In this document: in pieces, positions 8,907-18,456 of the stretch
Numbering within the stretch: position 1 is the stretch's first letter
Layout of the letters: each line of letters begins with the position of its first letter
Source of the DNA: Pseudomonadota bacterium
Lineage (GTDB): Bacteria > Pseudomonadota > Gammaproteobacteria > Competibacterales > Competibacteraceae
Length of the DNA stretch: 64,000 bases
Direction: 5' to 3'
Assembly: GCA_022709365.1 (NCBI GenBank)
Contig: JAKLIY010000006.1
Span: forward strand, 1-64,000
Notes under the pieces: generated by a model
The model's input: only the letters and a program-made list of their open reading frames with translations
Database searches by the model: none
Told to the model about the DNA's origin: nothing
Position numbers and translations under genes: made by a program

Positions 8907-9013
8907 CCCACGCGATGGTGACCCATCGTGGAGAATGTTGCAGACCGTGGGCTGGCAATCTTGCCGATACCCTATCATCTTGACGTCATCCAATCCCGAC
9001 GCTGTGAAAGTCG

Positions 9014-10123
9014 ATGAGCGAACCTGTTATCGAATTGCGAAATATCTCGAAAACCTACGGTGCAAACACCGTGCTGCACAACGTCGGTTTACAAGTGGAA
9101 TCCGGGGAATTTTTGACTCTGCTGGGACCGTCAGGTTGCGGCAAAACGACGATTTTACGGTTGCTGGCCGGGTTCGAGAAAGCCGACCGCGGTGAAATTT
9201 ATATCGGCGGCCAGGACATGCGAGTGTTGCCGCCCGAGGCGCGCCACGTCAATACCGTCTTTCAGAGCTATGCCCTGTTTCCCCACCTGACGGTCTTTGA
9301 AAATGTGGCGTTTGGTCCCCGCCTGAAGGGCGTTCGGGGCGGGGCCTTGCGTGAACAGGTGGCCGACGTATTGCGCATGGTCAAGCTCGAAGAATTCGCC
9401 CAGCGCAAGCCGGGCCAGTTATCCGGTGGCCAGCAGCAACGGGTAGCCATCGCCCGGGCAGTTATTAACCAGCCACGGGTGTTGTTGCTCGATGAGCCAT
9501 TGAGCGCGCTGGATTACAAGTTGCGCAAGGCCATGCAAATTGAACTCAAGCAATTACAGCGCCGGTTGGGGATCACCTTCATTTTTGTCACCCACGACCA
9601 GGAAGAAGCGCTGTCGATGTCCGACCGGGTGGCGGTGATGAACGCCGGCCGCATCGAGCAGTTGGGCACGCCTCGACAAATCTACGAAACGCCTGATAAT
9701 CTGTTCGTCGCCCGCTTCGTCGGTGAAATCAATACCCTGCAAGGTCAGGTTATTGCTGTTGCCCCGCCCCGCTACGATATTCGGTTACATGACCGGGTAT
9801 TCAACCTCAAGTCGCAATACGCCTTTGCGGTCGGTGACCCGGTCAGTGTGCTGGTTCGCCCTGAAGATTTGCGCATCTGGCGCGAGCATGAGGGCAGTGA
9901 CGAGGAGCGCGCTCATTTATTCCCGGCGGCGGTGGAAGAAGTGGTCTACAAGGGCAGTATGGTGGACTTGATTATCCGCCTGGATCAGGGCGATCTGCTG
10001 TCCACGACCCAGTTTTTCAATGAAGACGACGCCGCCATTATGAATCTGGATTTTCGGGTCGGCGAACGGGTTTTCGTGGACTGGGTACATGACTGGGAAG
10101 TGATTTTGCCCCATGAAGATTAA
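9014..10123 (+). CDS. potA: spermidine/putrescine ABC transporter ATPase
   Basis: Cytoplasmic ATPase of a polyamine-type importer, 369 residues (E. coli PotA 378). It has Walker [10 protein letters not shown] at about 38-46, the Q-loop, signature LSGGQQQR, Walker [13 protein letters not shown], and a C-terminal TOBE domain containing [11 protein letters not shown]. The permease genes potB and potC follow 15 bases downstream. PotA-type ATPases also drive putrescine (PotG) or ferric iron import; the PotB/PotC partners support polyamines. No binding protein gene is near. Confidence 0.88.
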   Translation: MSEPVIELRNISKTYGANTVLHNVGLQVESGEFLTLLGPSGCGKTTILRLLAGFEKADRGEIYIGGQDMRVLPPEARHVNTVFQSYALFPHLTVFENVAFGPRLKGVRGGALREQVADVLRMVKLEEFAQRKPGQLSGGQQQRVAIARAVINQPRVLLLDEPLSALDYKLRKAMQIELKQLQRRLGITFIFVTHDQEEALSMSDRVAVMNAGRIEQLGTPRQIYETPDNLFVARFVGEINTLQGQVIAVAPPRYDIRLHDRVFNLKSQYAFAVGDPVSVLVRPEDLRIWREHEGSDEERAHLFPAAVEEVVYKGSMVDLIIRLDQGDLLSTTQFFNEDDAAIMNLDFRVGERVFVDWVHDWEVILPHED

Positions 10124-10138
10124 GGCGCGGTATCCACT

Positions 10139-10990
10139 GTGAGAATTCGGGAACCCTTTAAACTGATCGCGATTGGCGCGCTCTGGTTCTGGCTGATCGC
10201 TTTTGCGTTGTTACCGAATCTGTTGGTGGCGGTCGCCAGCGTTCTGACCCGGGGTGATAACGAGTTTGTAGTCTTTACGTTGACGCTGTCCAGTTACCGG
10301 CGTTTGCTTGATCCGCTCTATCTGGACGTGTTGCTGGATTCACTGTGGTTGGCGGCGGCCACTACGGCGCTGTGCCTGTTGCTCGGTTATCCGTTTGCCT
10401 ATCTGTTAACCCGGTCGCCGGTCCGTTGGCGGCCTTTGCTGTTGCTGCTGGTCATTGTTCCGTTCTGGACCAGTTCGCTGGTGAGAACCTACGCGATCAT
10501 GATTGTCCTGAAGACTCAGGGTTTGTTAAATCAGACCCTGCTGGGGCTGGGGCTGATTGCTGAACCGTTGGAACTGCTGTACACCGAGTCGGCGGTCATC
10601 CTGGGCATGTTGTATACGCTGTTACCGTTCATGATCCTGCCGTTATACGCCGCGCTGGAGAAGCTGGACCCCCGGTTGATTGAAGCAGCCCGTGATTTAG
10701 GCGCGGGAAAGATCACCATTTTCCTGCGTATCGTCATTCCGCTGACCCTGCCCGGGATCATTGCCGGCAGTCTTTTGACCTTCCTGCCGGGTTTGGGCAT
10801 GTTCTATGTTGCGGATTTGCTGGGTGGAGCCAAGACCCTGCTGGTCGGTAATCTGATCCGCGACCAGTTTCTGTCCGCCCGTGACTGGCCGTTTGGCGCA
10901 GCAGCCAGCGTCTTGTTGACTCTGCTGATGGGGTTGCTGTTGTGGGCTTATTATCTCAGCGCCCGCCGCGCCAACCGGGGATTGCCATGA
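10139..10990 (+). CDS. potB: polyamine ABC transporter permease PotB
   Basis: A 283-residue inner-membrane protein with about six helices and the EAA loop (EAARDLGAGKITIFLRIVIP) that docks the ATPase. It starts at a GTG 15 bases after potA and overlaps potC by 4 bases (ATGA). The sequence WTSSLVRTYA near the middle matches PotB/PotH permeases. Confidence 0.87.
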   Translation: MRIREPFKLIAIGALWFWLIAFALLPNLLVAVASVLTRGDNEFVVFTLTLSSYRRLLDPLYLDVLLDSLWLAAATTALCLLLGYPFAYLLTRSPVRWRPLLLLLVIVPFWTSSLVRTYAIMIVLKTQGLLNQTLLGLGLIAEPLELLYTESAVILGMLYTLLPFMILPLYAALEKLDPRLIEAARDLGAGKITIFLRIVIPLTLPGIIAGSLLTFLPGLGMFYVADLLGGAKTLLVGNLIRDQFLSARDWPFGAAASVLLTLLMGLLLWAYYLSARRANRGLP

Positions 10991-11760
10991 CCGGGAAACG
11001 CCTAGTTCAGGTCGCCTATCTGCTGCTGGTTTATGGATTTTTGTACATCCCGATCGGAGTGCTGATCGTCTATTCCTTCAACGATTCCAAATATTCGCTG
11101 GAATGGCGGGGGATGACCTGGGAGTGGTACGAGACGCTGTTCGATGACCCTGATTTGTTACAGGCGGCGTTGAATTCGGCATGGATCGCGACGCTATCGG
11201 CGACCGCCGCAACCGTCATGGGCACACTGGCGGCCGTAGCGATTTACCGCTATCAATTTTTCGGCAAGCAGTTGCTCAACGCCCTGTTGTTCGTATTGAT
11301 GATGACGCCCGACATCGTCATGGGCATCGCGCTGCTGATCCTGTTCGCCAGCCTCAGTCTGCCGCTGGGGTTCTGGACGTTGCTGTTGGCCCATATCACG
11401 TTCAACATTCCGTTCGTCGTGGTCACTGTGCTCAGCCGGATCAGCGGCTTCGACCGTCATCTGCTGGAAGCCGCCCAGGACTTGGGTGCGACTGAATTCC
11501 AGATTTTTCGGCGAATCGTGCTGCCGTTGTTGATGCCAGCCGTCGTCGCCGGTTGGCTACTTAGCTTCACGCTGTCAATGGATGACGTCATGGTCAGCTT
11601 TTTTGTGACCGGGCCAACCTTTGAAATTCTGCCGCTGAAAATTTATTCCATGGTGCGGCTTGGGGTGACGCCGGAGGTCAATGCTTTATGCACCATCATG
11701 CTGGGCGTCACGCTGATCATGATCCTGATGGCCCAGTTGCTGTTGCGGGAAAAGACCTGA
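10987..11760 (+). CDS. potC: polyamine ABC transporter permease PotC
   Basis: A 257-residue permease with six hydrophobic segments and the EAA motif EAAQDLGATEFQIFRRIVLP. The SLEWRGMTWEWYETLF stretch after the first helix is characteristic of PotC/PotI. The open frame reaches 10942, but the ATG at 10987 overlaps the potB stop and gives the family N-terminus. In E. coli the order is potABCD; here the gene after potC is mlaA, so the periplasmic binding protein must be elsewhere. Confidence 0.88.
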   Translation: MTGKRLVQVAYLLLVYGFLYIPIGVLIVYSFNDSKYSLEWRGMTWEWYETLFDDPDLLQAALNSAWIATLSATAATVMGTLAAVAIYRYQFFGKQLLNALLFVLMMTPDIVMGIALLILFASLSLPLGFWTLLLAHITFNIPFVVVTVLSRISGFDRHLLEAAQDLGATEFQIFRRIVLPLLMPAVVAGWLLSFTLSMDDVMVSFFVTGPTFEILPLKIYSMVRLGVTPEVNALCTIMLGVTLIMILMAQLLLREKT

Positions 11761-11841
11761 ACCTGCCTCATGCGTGACGATTGCGGCTGGGTTAATATGG
11801 TCTACAGCAATCCCGCGTTGATTTTATCGTGGTTGACTCCT

Positions 11842-12582
11842 ATGAACCGATTTTACCGCCGTTTGCTGACAACCCTGGTCGCCGTTATGCTGACCGGGTG
11901 CGCGCCCACCAGCGAACTTTTGAATGACGATCCTGATCCCCTTGAAGGCTACAACCGCGCCATGTTTGCGGTGAACGACGCTGTCGATAAGGCGCTGTTC
12001 AAGCCGGTTGCCCAAGTCTATCAAAAAGCACTCCCCGATCCGGTCATTACCAGCATCGGCAACTTCTTCAGCAACCTGAACGATGTCGTGGTGCTGGTCA
12101 ATGACGTGCTGCAATTTGAATTTCATCAAGCGGCGCAGACCAGTAGCCGGCTGGTTTTTAACACCACTTTTGGCGTGTTGGGCTTGTTCGATGTCGCCAG
12201 TCGCATGGAGCTGCCCAAGAATCGCGCCGATTTCGGTCAAACCCTGGGCCGCTGGGGATTCGGCGAGGGTTATTTCATCGTGCTGCCCTTCCTGGGACCC
12301 AGCACCGTGCGCGACACTTTTGGATTAGTCGGCAATTTCTTCGTCAATCCCGTGACTTGGGCGACGGATTCCGACAGAGTCATGTGGAGCCTCTGGGGCT
12401 TGGAACTCATCAACCGTCGGGCCGGATTGTTGCAAATTGAACGAGCGTTCGCCGATGCCCAGATCGATCCGTACTCGTTCCAGCGCAGCGCCTACCTGCA
12501 ACAGCGGCGCAATCTGGTCTACGACGGCCAACCGCCCCAGCCTGATTTCGATTTTGAAAACCCGGACCATCCGTTGCAATGA
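11842..12582 (+). CDS. mlaA: MlaA (VacJ) phospholipid-transport lipoprotein
   Basis: Outer-membrane lipoprotein that removes misplaced phospholipid from the outer leaflet for return by the Mla system. 246 residues with a lipoprotein signal (LTGC, Cys about residue 19), then DPLEGYNRAMFAVNDAVD and the FGQTLGRWGFGEGYFIVLP block typical of MlaA. A frame extension to 11770 lacks the signal-peptide start; the ATG at 11842 is right. The stop overlaps the acyltransferase start (ATGA). No mlaBCDEF is in view. Confidence 0.92.
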   Translation: MNRFYRRLLTTLVAVMLTGCAPTSELLNDDPDPLEGYNRAMFAVNDAVDKALFKPVAQVYQKALPDPVITSIGNFFSNLNDVVVLVNDVLQFEFHQAAQTSSRLVFNTTFGVLGLFDVASRMELPKNRADFGQTLGRWGFGEGYFIVLPFLGPSTVRDTFGLVGNFFVNPVTWATDSDRVMWSLWGLELINRRAGLLQIERAFADAQIDPYSFQRSAYLQQRRNLVYDGQPPQPDFDFENPDHPLQ

Positions 12583-13466
12583 GTCGGTACTTGATAGGCG
12601 CTTTGTTACGCCTGACCGCCGCCCTGCCGTTATCGTGGGGCCACGCGCTGGGGACGTTTCTGGGTGGACTGTTGTGGTGGATTCCCAATCCGTTGCAGCG
12701 AATCGCCGAGCGTAATCTGGCGTTGTGCTTTCCTGAACAGCCCACGGCTGAACGGAACCGGCTGTTACGCCGAAATTTGATGGAAACCGGCAAGGGTCTG
12801 CTGGAACTGGGTCCCCTCTGGCTCTGGCCCCGCGAGCGGGTGTTGCAACTGATCCAGGGACCGGTGGCCGGCGAGGAGGAACTAGCCGCTGCCGTGAACT
12901 GCAAGCAAGGGGTGATTCTCATTACTCCTCACTTGGGGGCCTGGGAGTTGGCTGGCCTGTACTATTCCAGCCGCTATCCGTTAACCATTCTCTATCGTCC
13001 CAGTCGGCTGGGGCTGGATGCGATCACTCGCCGAGGGCGCGGACGTTTGGGCGGTCAGGTGGTTGCGACCGACGCGGGCGGTTTGCGCGCCTTGTTGATA
13101 GCGCTACGCCGGGGTGAAGTGCTAGGCATTTTGCCCGATCAAGATATCAGCGGCATCGGCGATGGGGAGGGGCTGTTTGCGCCGTTCTTCGGTATGGCCG
13201 CCGGTACGATGACTCTGGTTTCGCGACTGGCGCTGAAACATAACGCACCTGTTTTTCTGACCTGGGCGGAGCGGTTACCACGCGGCCAGGGTTACGTCCT
13301 ACGCCTGCGGGCGTTGCCCGATGTGATCGCTGCTACATCGCTGGAAGAATCGGTGGCGGCCATGAACCAGGGTATTGAAGCGGCGGCTCGTTCGCTGCCC
13401 GCGCAATATTTGTGGGCCTACAAACGATTCAAGACGCGGCCGCCGGGCGAACCTAAACTGTACTGA
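12579..13466 (+). CDS. lipid A biosynthesis acyltransferase (LpxL/HtrB family)
   Basis: Inner-membrane acyltransferase of about 295 residues that adds secondary acyl chains to Kdo2-lipid IVA. It has the catalytic HX4E motif (HLGAWE near residue 118), an N-terminal membrane segment and the LPDQD motif further on. Which acyl position it serves (LpxL, LpxM, or a glycolipid enzyme) cannot be decided here. It is coupled to mlaA by overlapping codons, an outer-membrane lipid pairing. Confidence 0.85.
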   Translation: MSRYLIGALLRLTAALPLSWGHALGTFLGGLLWWIPNPLQRIAERNLALCFPEQPTAERNRLLRRNLMETGKGLLELGPLWLWPRERVLQLIQGPVAGEEELAAAVNCKQGVILITPHLGAWELAGLYYSSRYPLTILYRPSRLGLDAITRRGRGRLGGQVVATDAGGLRALLIALRRGEVLGILPDQDISGIGDGEGLFAPFFGMAAGTMTLVSRLALKHNAPVFLTWAERLPRGQGYVLRLRALPDVIAATSLEESVAAMNQGIEAAARSLPAQYLWAYKRFKTRPPGEPKLY

Positions 13467-13492
13467 ACAATCATGATAAGGGGGGATTCATC

Positions 13493-14383
13493 ATGACCAG
13501 CAAAACTGGATTATCGCGCGTGTTGATGTTCGCTGCCAGCTTCGGTGTCGCCGTTTCCGCGCAGGCCGCTGATCCACCCATCACGATTAGCACGGGCAAG
13601 AGCGGCGGAGGTTACAACACCATCGGCGAGCGGTTGAAAGGCGTACTCGTTGAACAGGATCTGTCGGCGCAGGTCTTGACCAGCGCTGGCTCTATCGAGA
13701 ATCTCACCCGCCTCGCAGATCCCCAAAGTCCAGTCAATGTCGGGCTGACCCAGGCCGACGCTTTGCAGTACTACCTCAAGGAGCATCCCGGCTTCGCTGA
13801 CCAGTTCATCAGTCTCGGGGAGATTGGCAAGGAGTGCGTGTTCATCGTGACCGGCAAGGACAGCGAGATCAAAAGCGACAGTGACTTGCAGCAAAAAGGC
13901 AAGAATTGGCTGATCGCTGTACAGTCGCCCAACAGTGGCGTGGCAGTGACATGGGAATATATGGCCCTGCTGGAACCGGCTTTCAAGAATACGGCACCGG
14001 CCTTTGTCGATGGCGCTGAGGCGCTGTTGCAGATCAAGAGTGGCGGGAAATCGAGCAAGATTCAGGCGGCGATGGTCGTGCAAAAGCCAATGGCTAAATC
14101 CACCGAGATGCAGGTGGTGCTGGAAAATCCCAAGGATTTCCGGCTGATTCCGGTTAAGGACTGGGATTTGAACGACAAACTGCCGGATGGCAGCGCCGTG
14201 TATACTTTTGAAAATGTGACCGTGGCCGAGAAGAAGTGGGGCTTCGATACTGCGGTGGACACCATCTGCACCCGTGGATTGATGCTGGCTAACAAGACCA
14301 AGCTGACTGCCGACCAGCGCACGCGCCTGGCCAAAGTCATGCTGCTGGCTGCCAGTCGGGTGGTCGGGGAGTCCGGCAAGTAA
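13493..14383 (+). CDS. TAXI-type periplasmic solute-binding protein
   Basis: A 296-residue exported protein with a signal peptide ending near AQA-AD and the opening ITISTGKSGGGYNTIGERL, which resembles the TAXI class of TRAP-transporter binding proteins (STGSxGGxY motif). Family members bind small organic acids such as glutamate in the periplasm. The usual membrane subunit (fused DctQM) is absent on both sides, so it is either an orphan with a distant partner or a sensor component. A GGGGGA ribosome site lies 8-13 bases before the ATG. The ligand cannot be inferred. Confidence 0.6.
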   Translation: MTSKTGLSRVLMFAASFGVAVSAQAADPPITISTGKSGGGYNTIGERLKGVLVEQDLSAQVLTSAGSIENLTRLADPQSPVNVGLTQADALQYYLKEHPGFADQFISLGEIGKECVFIVTGKDSEIKSDSDLQQKGKNWLIAVQSPNSGVAVTWEYMALLEPAFKNTAPAFVDGAEALLQIKSGGKSSKIQAAMVVQKPMAKSTEMQVVLENPKDFRLIPVKDWDLNDKLPDGSAVYTFENVTVAEKKWGFDTAVDTICTRGLMLANKTKLTADQRTRLAKVMLLAASRVVGESGK

Positions 14384-14512
14384 CTGCCCATGCAGCATGG
14401 GCGTGTCGTTGTTTAATCAGAAGCGGCGCTTTCGGCCTAATTTTCCGGGAGATGAGCGCATTGCGAACGGTCTGACGGGGGGTATCCACTTCGTGTCAGA
14501 GGAAAAAATGCT

Positions 14513-16228
14513 ATGCCTCATAACATTGCCCTGATTACCACCATTGCCGTCAGCTTGGGACTGGCCTTGGCAATGGGCTTGATTGCCGTTCGTCTCAAGT
14601 TGCCGGCGCTGGTTGGCTACCTGATGGCCGGCGTCATGATTGGCCCGGCCACGCCCGGCTTTGTTGCCAATATCGAACTGTCCAGCCAACTAGCCGAGAT
14701 CGGCGTCATGCTGCTGATGTTTGGTGTCGGGCTGCATTTCTCGCTCGATGATTTGCTGGCGGTTCGCCGCATTGCCGTGCCGGGGGCGATTGCCCAGATT
14801 AGCGTAGCGACCGCGCTTGGGGCGGGAATGGCGATGGGTTGGGGCTGGAGTTTTGGCGCGGGACTGGTTTTTGGGCTGGCGCTCTCAGTAGCCAGTACCG
14901 TAGTACTTCTCAGGGCGCTGGAACAGCATGGCATTCTTCAAACGGTCAATGGTCAGATCGCGGTCGGCTGGTTGGTGGTGGAAGATTTGGCGATGGTGCT
15001 GGTGTTAGTGGTATTGCCGCCATTATCCGGCTGGCTGGGTGGTGCGAGCAGTCACGCTGAACCCGCCGCCGATGGCGATTTACTGAAAACGCTCCTGATC
15101 ACCCTCGGCGAGATTTCACTGTTTATCGCCCTGATGTTGTTCGTCGGGCGCCGCATTCTGCCGTGGCTGCTGTGGCAGGTCGCCGGCTCCGGTTCCCGCG
15201 AGCTATTTACGTTAGCGGTGATTGCAGTGGCGGTGGGCATTGCCTACGGCTCGGCCGAACTGTTTGGTGTCTCCTTCGCGTTGGGGGCGTTTTTTGCCGG
15301 CATGGTGTTGAGGGAATCTCCGCTGAGTCATCGAGCCGCGCAGGAGTCGTTGCCGTTCCGGGACGCTTTTTCCGTGCTGTTCTTCGTCTCGGTCGGCATG
15401 TTGTTCGATCCGCGAGTCGTGATACAACAACCGCTTCCCTTGCTCGGCGTGGTGGCGATTATCGTGGTCGGAAAGTCCTTGGCGGCATTGCTGCTAGTGC
15501 TGGCCTTGCGCTATCCGCTCAATACCGCGCTGACGGTCGCCGTCAGCCTCGCGCAAATTGGCGAGTTCTCATTTATTCTGGCGGGATTGGGGGTTGCGCT
15601 GGGCATTCTGCCGCGTGAGGGTCAAAGCCTGATCCTGGCCGGGGCGATCCTTTCGATAGCCATTAATCCTTTTGTTTTTCAACTCGTTGAACCAGTACAA
15701 GCCTGGATTCGCTCCCGTTCCCGGTTGGCCCGCGCCTTAGAGCGTCCAGCGGATCCCTTGGCAGAATTGCCGATGACCGTCGAATCGCATCAGGTAACAG
15801 GCCATGTCTTGCTGGTGGGCTATGGCCGCGTGGGCCGACGCATCGGCGAGGCGCTGACCGAACAGCGATTGCCGCTGGTCGTGGCTGAACAGAATCGGGA
15901 TCGGGTCGAGCAACTGCGCGAACGCGGCATTCATGCCGTCGCCGGTGATGCCTCGATCCCGGCCGTCCTGATTCAGGCGCATGTGGCCCGTGCCGGGGTG
16001 CTGGTGATTGCAACCCCCGACACCGTGCGCGTGCGCCGCATGATCGAAATCGCCCGTGCGCTCAATCCCGACATCAAAACGCTGGTTCGCACTCATAGCG
16101 AAGAAGAAGCGGCGTTATTGCGGAAGGAGCAGGTGGGGACGGTGTTTTTGGGCGAGCAGGAGCTGGCGCTCAGCATGATCCGTCATGTGCTGGAGCACGT
16201 CGCAATCAGGCAGGGTGAACATGCTTGA
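14513..16228 (+). CDS. ybaL: Kef/YbaL-type monovalent cation:proton antiporter with NAD-binding domain
   Basis: A 571-residue CPA2-family protein. About 12 membrane helices (residues 1-390) form the Na+/H+ exchanger fold, followed by a cytosolic TrkA-N/RCK nucleotide-binding domain beginning GHVLLVGYGRVGRRIG near residue 423. YbaL of E. coli is close in length and layout (about 558). It probably exchanges K+ for H+ under nucleotide control. No KefF/KefG-type partner is present. It converges on waaA with 12 bases between stop codons. Confidence 0.85.
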   Translation: MPHNIALITTIAVSLGLALAMGLIAVRLKLPALVGYLMAGVMIGPATPGFVANIELSSQLAEIGVMLLMFGVGLHFSLDDLLAVRRIAVPGAIAQISVATALGAGMAMGWGWSFGAGLVFGLALSVASTVVLLRALEQHGILQTVNGQIAVGWLVVEDLAMVLVLVVLPPLSGWLGGASSHAEPAADGDLLKTLLITLGEISLFIALMLFVGRRILPWLLWQVAGSGSRELFTLAVIAVAVGIAYGSAELFGVSFALGAFFAGMVLRESPLSHRAAQESLPFRDAFSVLFFVSVGMLFDPRVVIQQPLPLLGVVAIIVVGKSLAALLLVLALRYPLNTALTVAVSLAQIGEFSFILAGLGVALGILPREGQSLILAGAILSIAINPFVFQLVEPVQAWIRSRSRLARALERPADPLAELPMTVESHQVTGHVLLVGYGRVGRRIGEALTEQRLPLVVAEQNRDRVEQLRERGIHAVAGDASIPAVLIQAHVARAGVLVIATPDTVRVRRMIEIARALNPDIKTLVRTHSEEEAALLRKEQVGTVFLGEQELALSMIRHVLEHVAIRQGEHA

Positions 16229-16240
16229 ATGGCCGGGATT

Positions 16241-17497
16241 TCAGAGCTGCATTTCGATACAACGCAATAATGTCGTCAGCGCACCGCGCTGGCGCTCCAC
16301 CACTGCCTGTCCACGCTGTCCAGCATTCCGACGCCGTTCGGGATCGGCCAGCCATCGATCAACGGCTGTCGCCAGTTCCGCCGCATTCGTCACTTGCACA
16401 GCGGCTTTCGCGTCCAGTAATCGTTCACCCGCCTCGGTGAAATTGAACATATGCGGGCCGAATAGTACCGGCAAACCGAGCAGGGCCGGCTCCAGCACGT
16501 TATGCCCGCCGGTGGGAACCAGACTACCGCCGACAAAAGCCAGATCGGCAGCGGCGTAGAACAGCAGCAACTCACCCATGCTGTCGCCGAGAAAAACGGC
16601 GGTTTCCGGGCCACAGGGTTGCCGGTCGCTGCGCCGGACAACGTTGAAACCCCGTTGCTGACAGAGCGCCGCGACGCCGTCAAAGCGTTCCGGGTGGCGC
16701 GGCACGAGGAGGAGCAACAGGTCCGGCCAGTGAGTGCGCAGTTGGGCGAATGCTTCCAGAATTTGCTCGTCCTCGCCGGCATGAGTGCTGGCGGCGATCC
16801 ACACCGGACGGTTCTCGCTGAGCCGTTCACACCGCAAAGTCCGTCCTTGTTCCAGCAGTTCGTCCGGCAATTTCAGGTCATATTTGAGATTGCCGACCAC
16901 CTCGACCCGTGGCGCGCCCAGCGCCCGAAACCGTTCTGCGTCCGCCTCGGCTTGAGCGGCGATCAGGGTGACATCCTCCAGAATCGAGCGCGTCAATCCG
17001 CGAATCCGTGCGTAGCCCCGCGCCGAGCGTTCCGACAACCGGGCGTTAGCGATGAGAACGGGGATTCTGGCGACTGCGCATTGCCGCAATAGATTCGGCC
17101 ACAACTCGGTTTCCATAATAATGGCGATGCGGGGTCGGGCCTTGCGCAGAAACTGTGTTACGGGGCCGGGCAGATCATAGGGCGCGTAGACATGCAAAAT
17201 CCGGTCGCCCAGCGCCTCCTGCACTTGGCGAGAACCGGTGAGTGTGGTCGTCGTTACCAGTAGCGGTTGCTCAGGATGCCGATCCAGCAGCGCCCGGATC
17301 AGCGGCAATGCGGCGCGGACTTCGCCCACCGACACCGCATGAATCCACAGGCAACCGGGTTCCGGCAGAGAGGCGATCCATCCCAGGCGCTCGCGCCAGC
17401 GCTGACGATGCTCCGGATCGCGGCGACCGCGCCAGTACAGCCGCAACAGCGCCAGCGGCAACAGCAGATAGAGCAGACCGGTATAGATCAAGCGCAT
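16241..17497 (-). CDS. waaA: 3-deoxy-D-manno-octulosonic acid (Kdo) transferase
   Basis: Transfers Kdo from CMP-Kdo to lipid IVA at the inner membrane. 418 residues (E. coli 425). One N-terminal membrane anchor, the HAVSVGEVRAALPLI motif with the catalytic Glu, the METELWPNLL motif, then a GT-B C-terminal domain with GGHNVLEPALLG. The open frame runs to 17743 inside the cysZ-like gene, but the ATG at 17497 shares its A with the TAA stop of that gene, giving coupled translation. Confidence 0.94.
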   Translation of the reverse strand: MRLIYTGLLYLLLPLALLRLYWRGRRDPEHRQRWRERLGWIASLPEPGCLWIHAVSVGEVRAALPLIRALLDRHPEQPLLVTTTTLTGSRQVQEALGDRILHVYAPYDLPGPVTQFLRKARPRIAIIMETELWPNLLRQCAVARIPVLIANARLSERSARGYARIRGLTRSILEDVTLIAAQAEADAERFRALGAPRVEVVGNLKYDLKLPDELLEQGRTLRCERLSENRPVWIAASTHAGEDEQILEAFAQLRTHWPDLLLLLVPRHPERFDGVAALCQQRGFNVVRRSDRQPCGPETAVFLGDSMGELLLFYAAADLAFVGGSLVPTGGHNVLEPALLGLPVLFGPHMFNFTEAGERLLDAKAAVQVTNAAELATAVDRWLADPERRRNAGQRGQAVVERQRGALTTLLRCIEMQL

Positions 17498-18237
17498 TAC
17501 CGGATGCCTGACGCCGGTATTTCCCGCGCCCACATCAGCGTCGCGCCGATCACCGCCGCCGGCATGGCCAGAAAGTTCACGATCGGAATCAGCGTCAGCA
17601 GCAAAACCATGCCGCCGAAACCCAGTGTCAGCGGCCAATGCTGACGCAGCAACCGGCGCTGATCCCGGAACGACAGGCCCCGGTTGGCCAGCGGGTAATC
17701 CGCATATTCCAGCGCCAGCATCCAGGCGCTGAACAGCACCCACAACACCGGCGCGGCGACGTTGACCACCGGCACGAATGACAGCAACAGCAGTGGAATC
17801 GCCCAGCCGATGAAGTACAGCAGCCGGTTCAGTCCTGCCAGCGGACTCAGGATCAGCTCCTTCCAGTTCAGATCAGTAGCAGGTCGGGGTGTATTTCCGG
17901 GCTGGGCCAACCGTTCGACCTGTTCCGCCAGTAGACTGTTGAACGGTGCGGCCAACAGGTTCGCCACGACTGAGAAGCTGTAGAACAGCGCGATCAGCAC
18001 GGTCAGGGCAAAGATCGGCCAAATCAGCCAATGCAGCCAGTCCAGCCAGGTCGGCAGCCAGCCTTGCAGGACTTGATCAAAGTATTCGAACTGGCCGTAA
18101 GTCCACCAGATACCGGTGCCGAACAGCACGATATTGATTAGCAGCGGCAGCGCTACAAAGCGGCCCAGGCCATTTTTGGGGAGCCAGCGCAGGCCAGTGA
18201 GGGCATAGCCCGCGCCTTTCATTGAGGAAGCACTCAT
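17497..18237 (-). CDS. cysZ: CysZ-like membrane protein (EI24 family)
   Basis: A 246-residue polytopic membrane protein with hydrophobic helices near 25-45, 65-90, 135-185 and 200-230. The length matches E. coli CysZ (253), a sulfate uptake protein. The LNRLLYFIGWAIPLLLLSFVP region and N-terminal GAGYALTGLRWL fit the family. The ATG at 18237 is chosen; a second ATG at 18222 would also give a plausible N-terminus. No other cys gene is nearby, and the pairing with waaA is unusual, so the sulfate role is inferred from family only. Confidence 0.78.
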   Translation of the reverse strand: MSASSMKGAGYALTGLRWLPKNGLGRFVALPLLINIVLFGTGIWWTYGQFEYFDQVLQGWLPTWLDWLHWLIWPIFALTVLIALFYSFSVVANLLAAPFNSLLAEQVERLAQPGNTPRPATDLNWKELILSPLAGLNRLLYFIGWAIPLLLLSFVPVVNVAAPVLWVLFSAWMLALEYADYPLANRGLSFRDQRRLLRQHWPLTLGFGGMVLLLTLIPIVNFLAMPAAVIGATLMWAREIPASGIR

Positions 18238-18456
18238 CAGTTTCGGGAACCTTCGCCGGTAAGCGCCGGCATTCGTTTCAAAACGCGGCAATCTACGTTA
18301 CTATTTTCCGCTAACCAAACGTCGCCTTAACCGAGCGGCGTCCCATTATAAGACTTGGCGCTGCGGTCTCGAATTCTGAATAGCTAAATGGCGCCGCGGT
18401 GCCGGGCCGGGTTTTTTCCGTCACCACCAACAACATCATCATTGAGGAGCATTAGC

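Noticed and set aside
14386-14402. GCCCAT/ATGGGC hairpin after the TAXI protein as a terminator
   Set aside because: Short stem and no uninterrupted T run; too weak to annotate.
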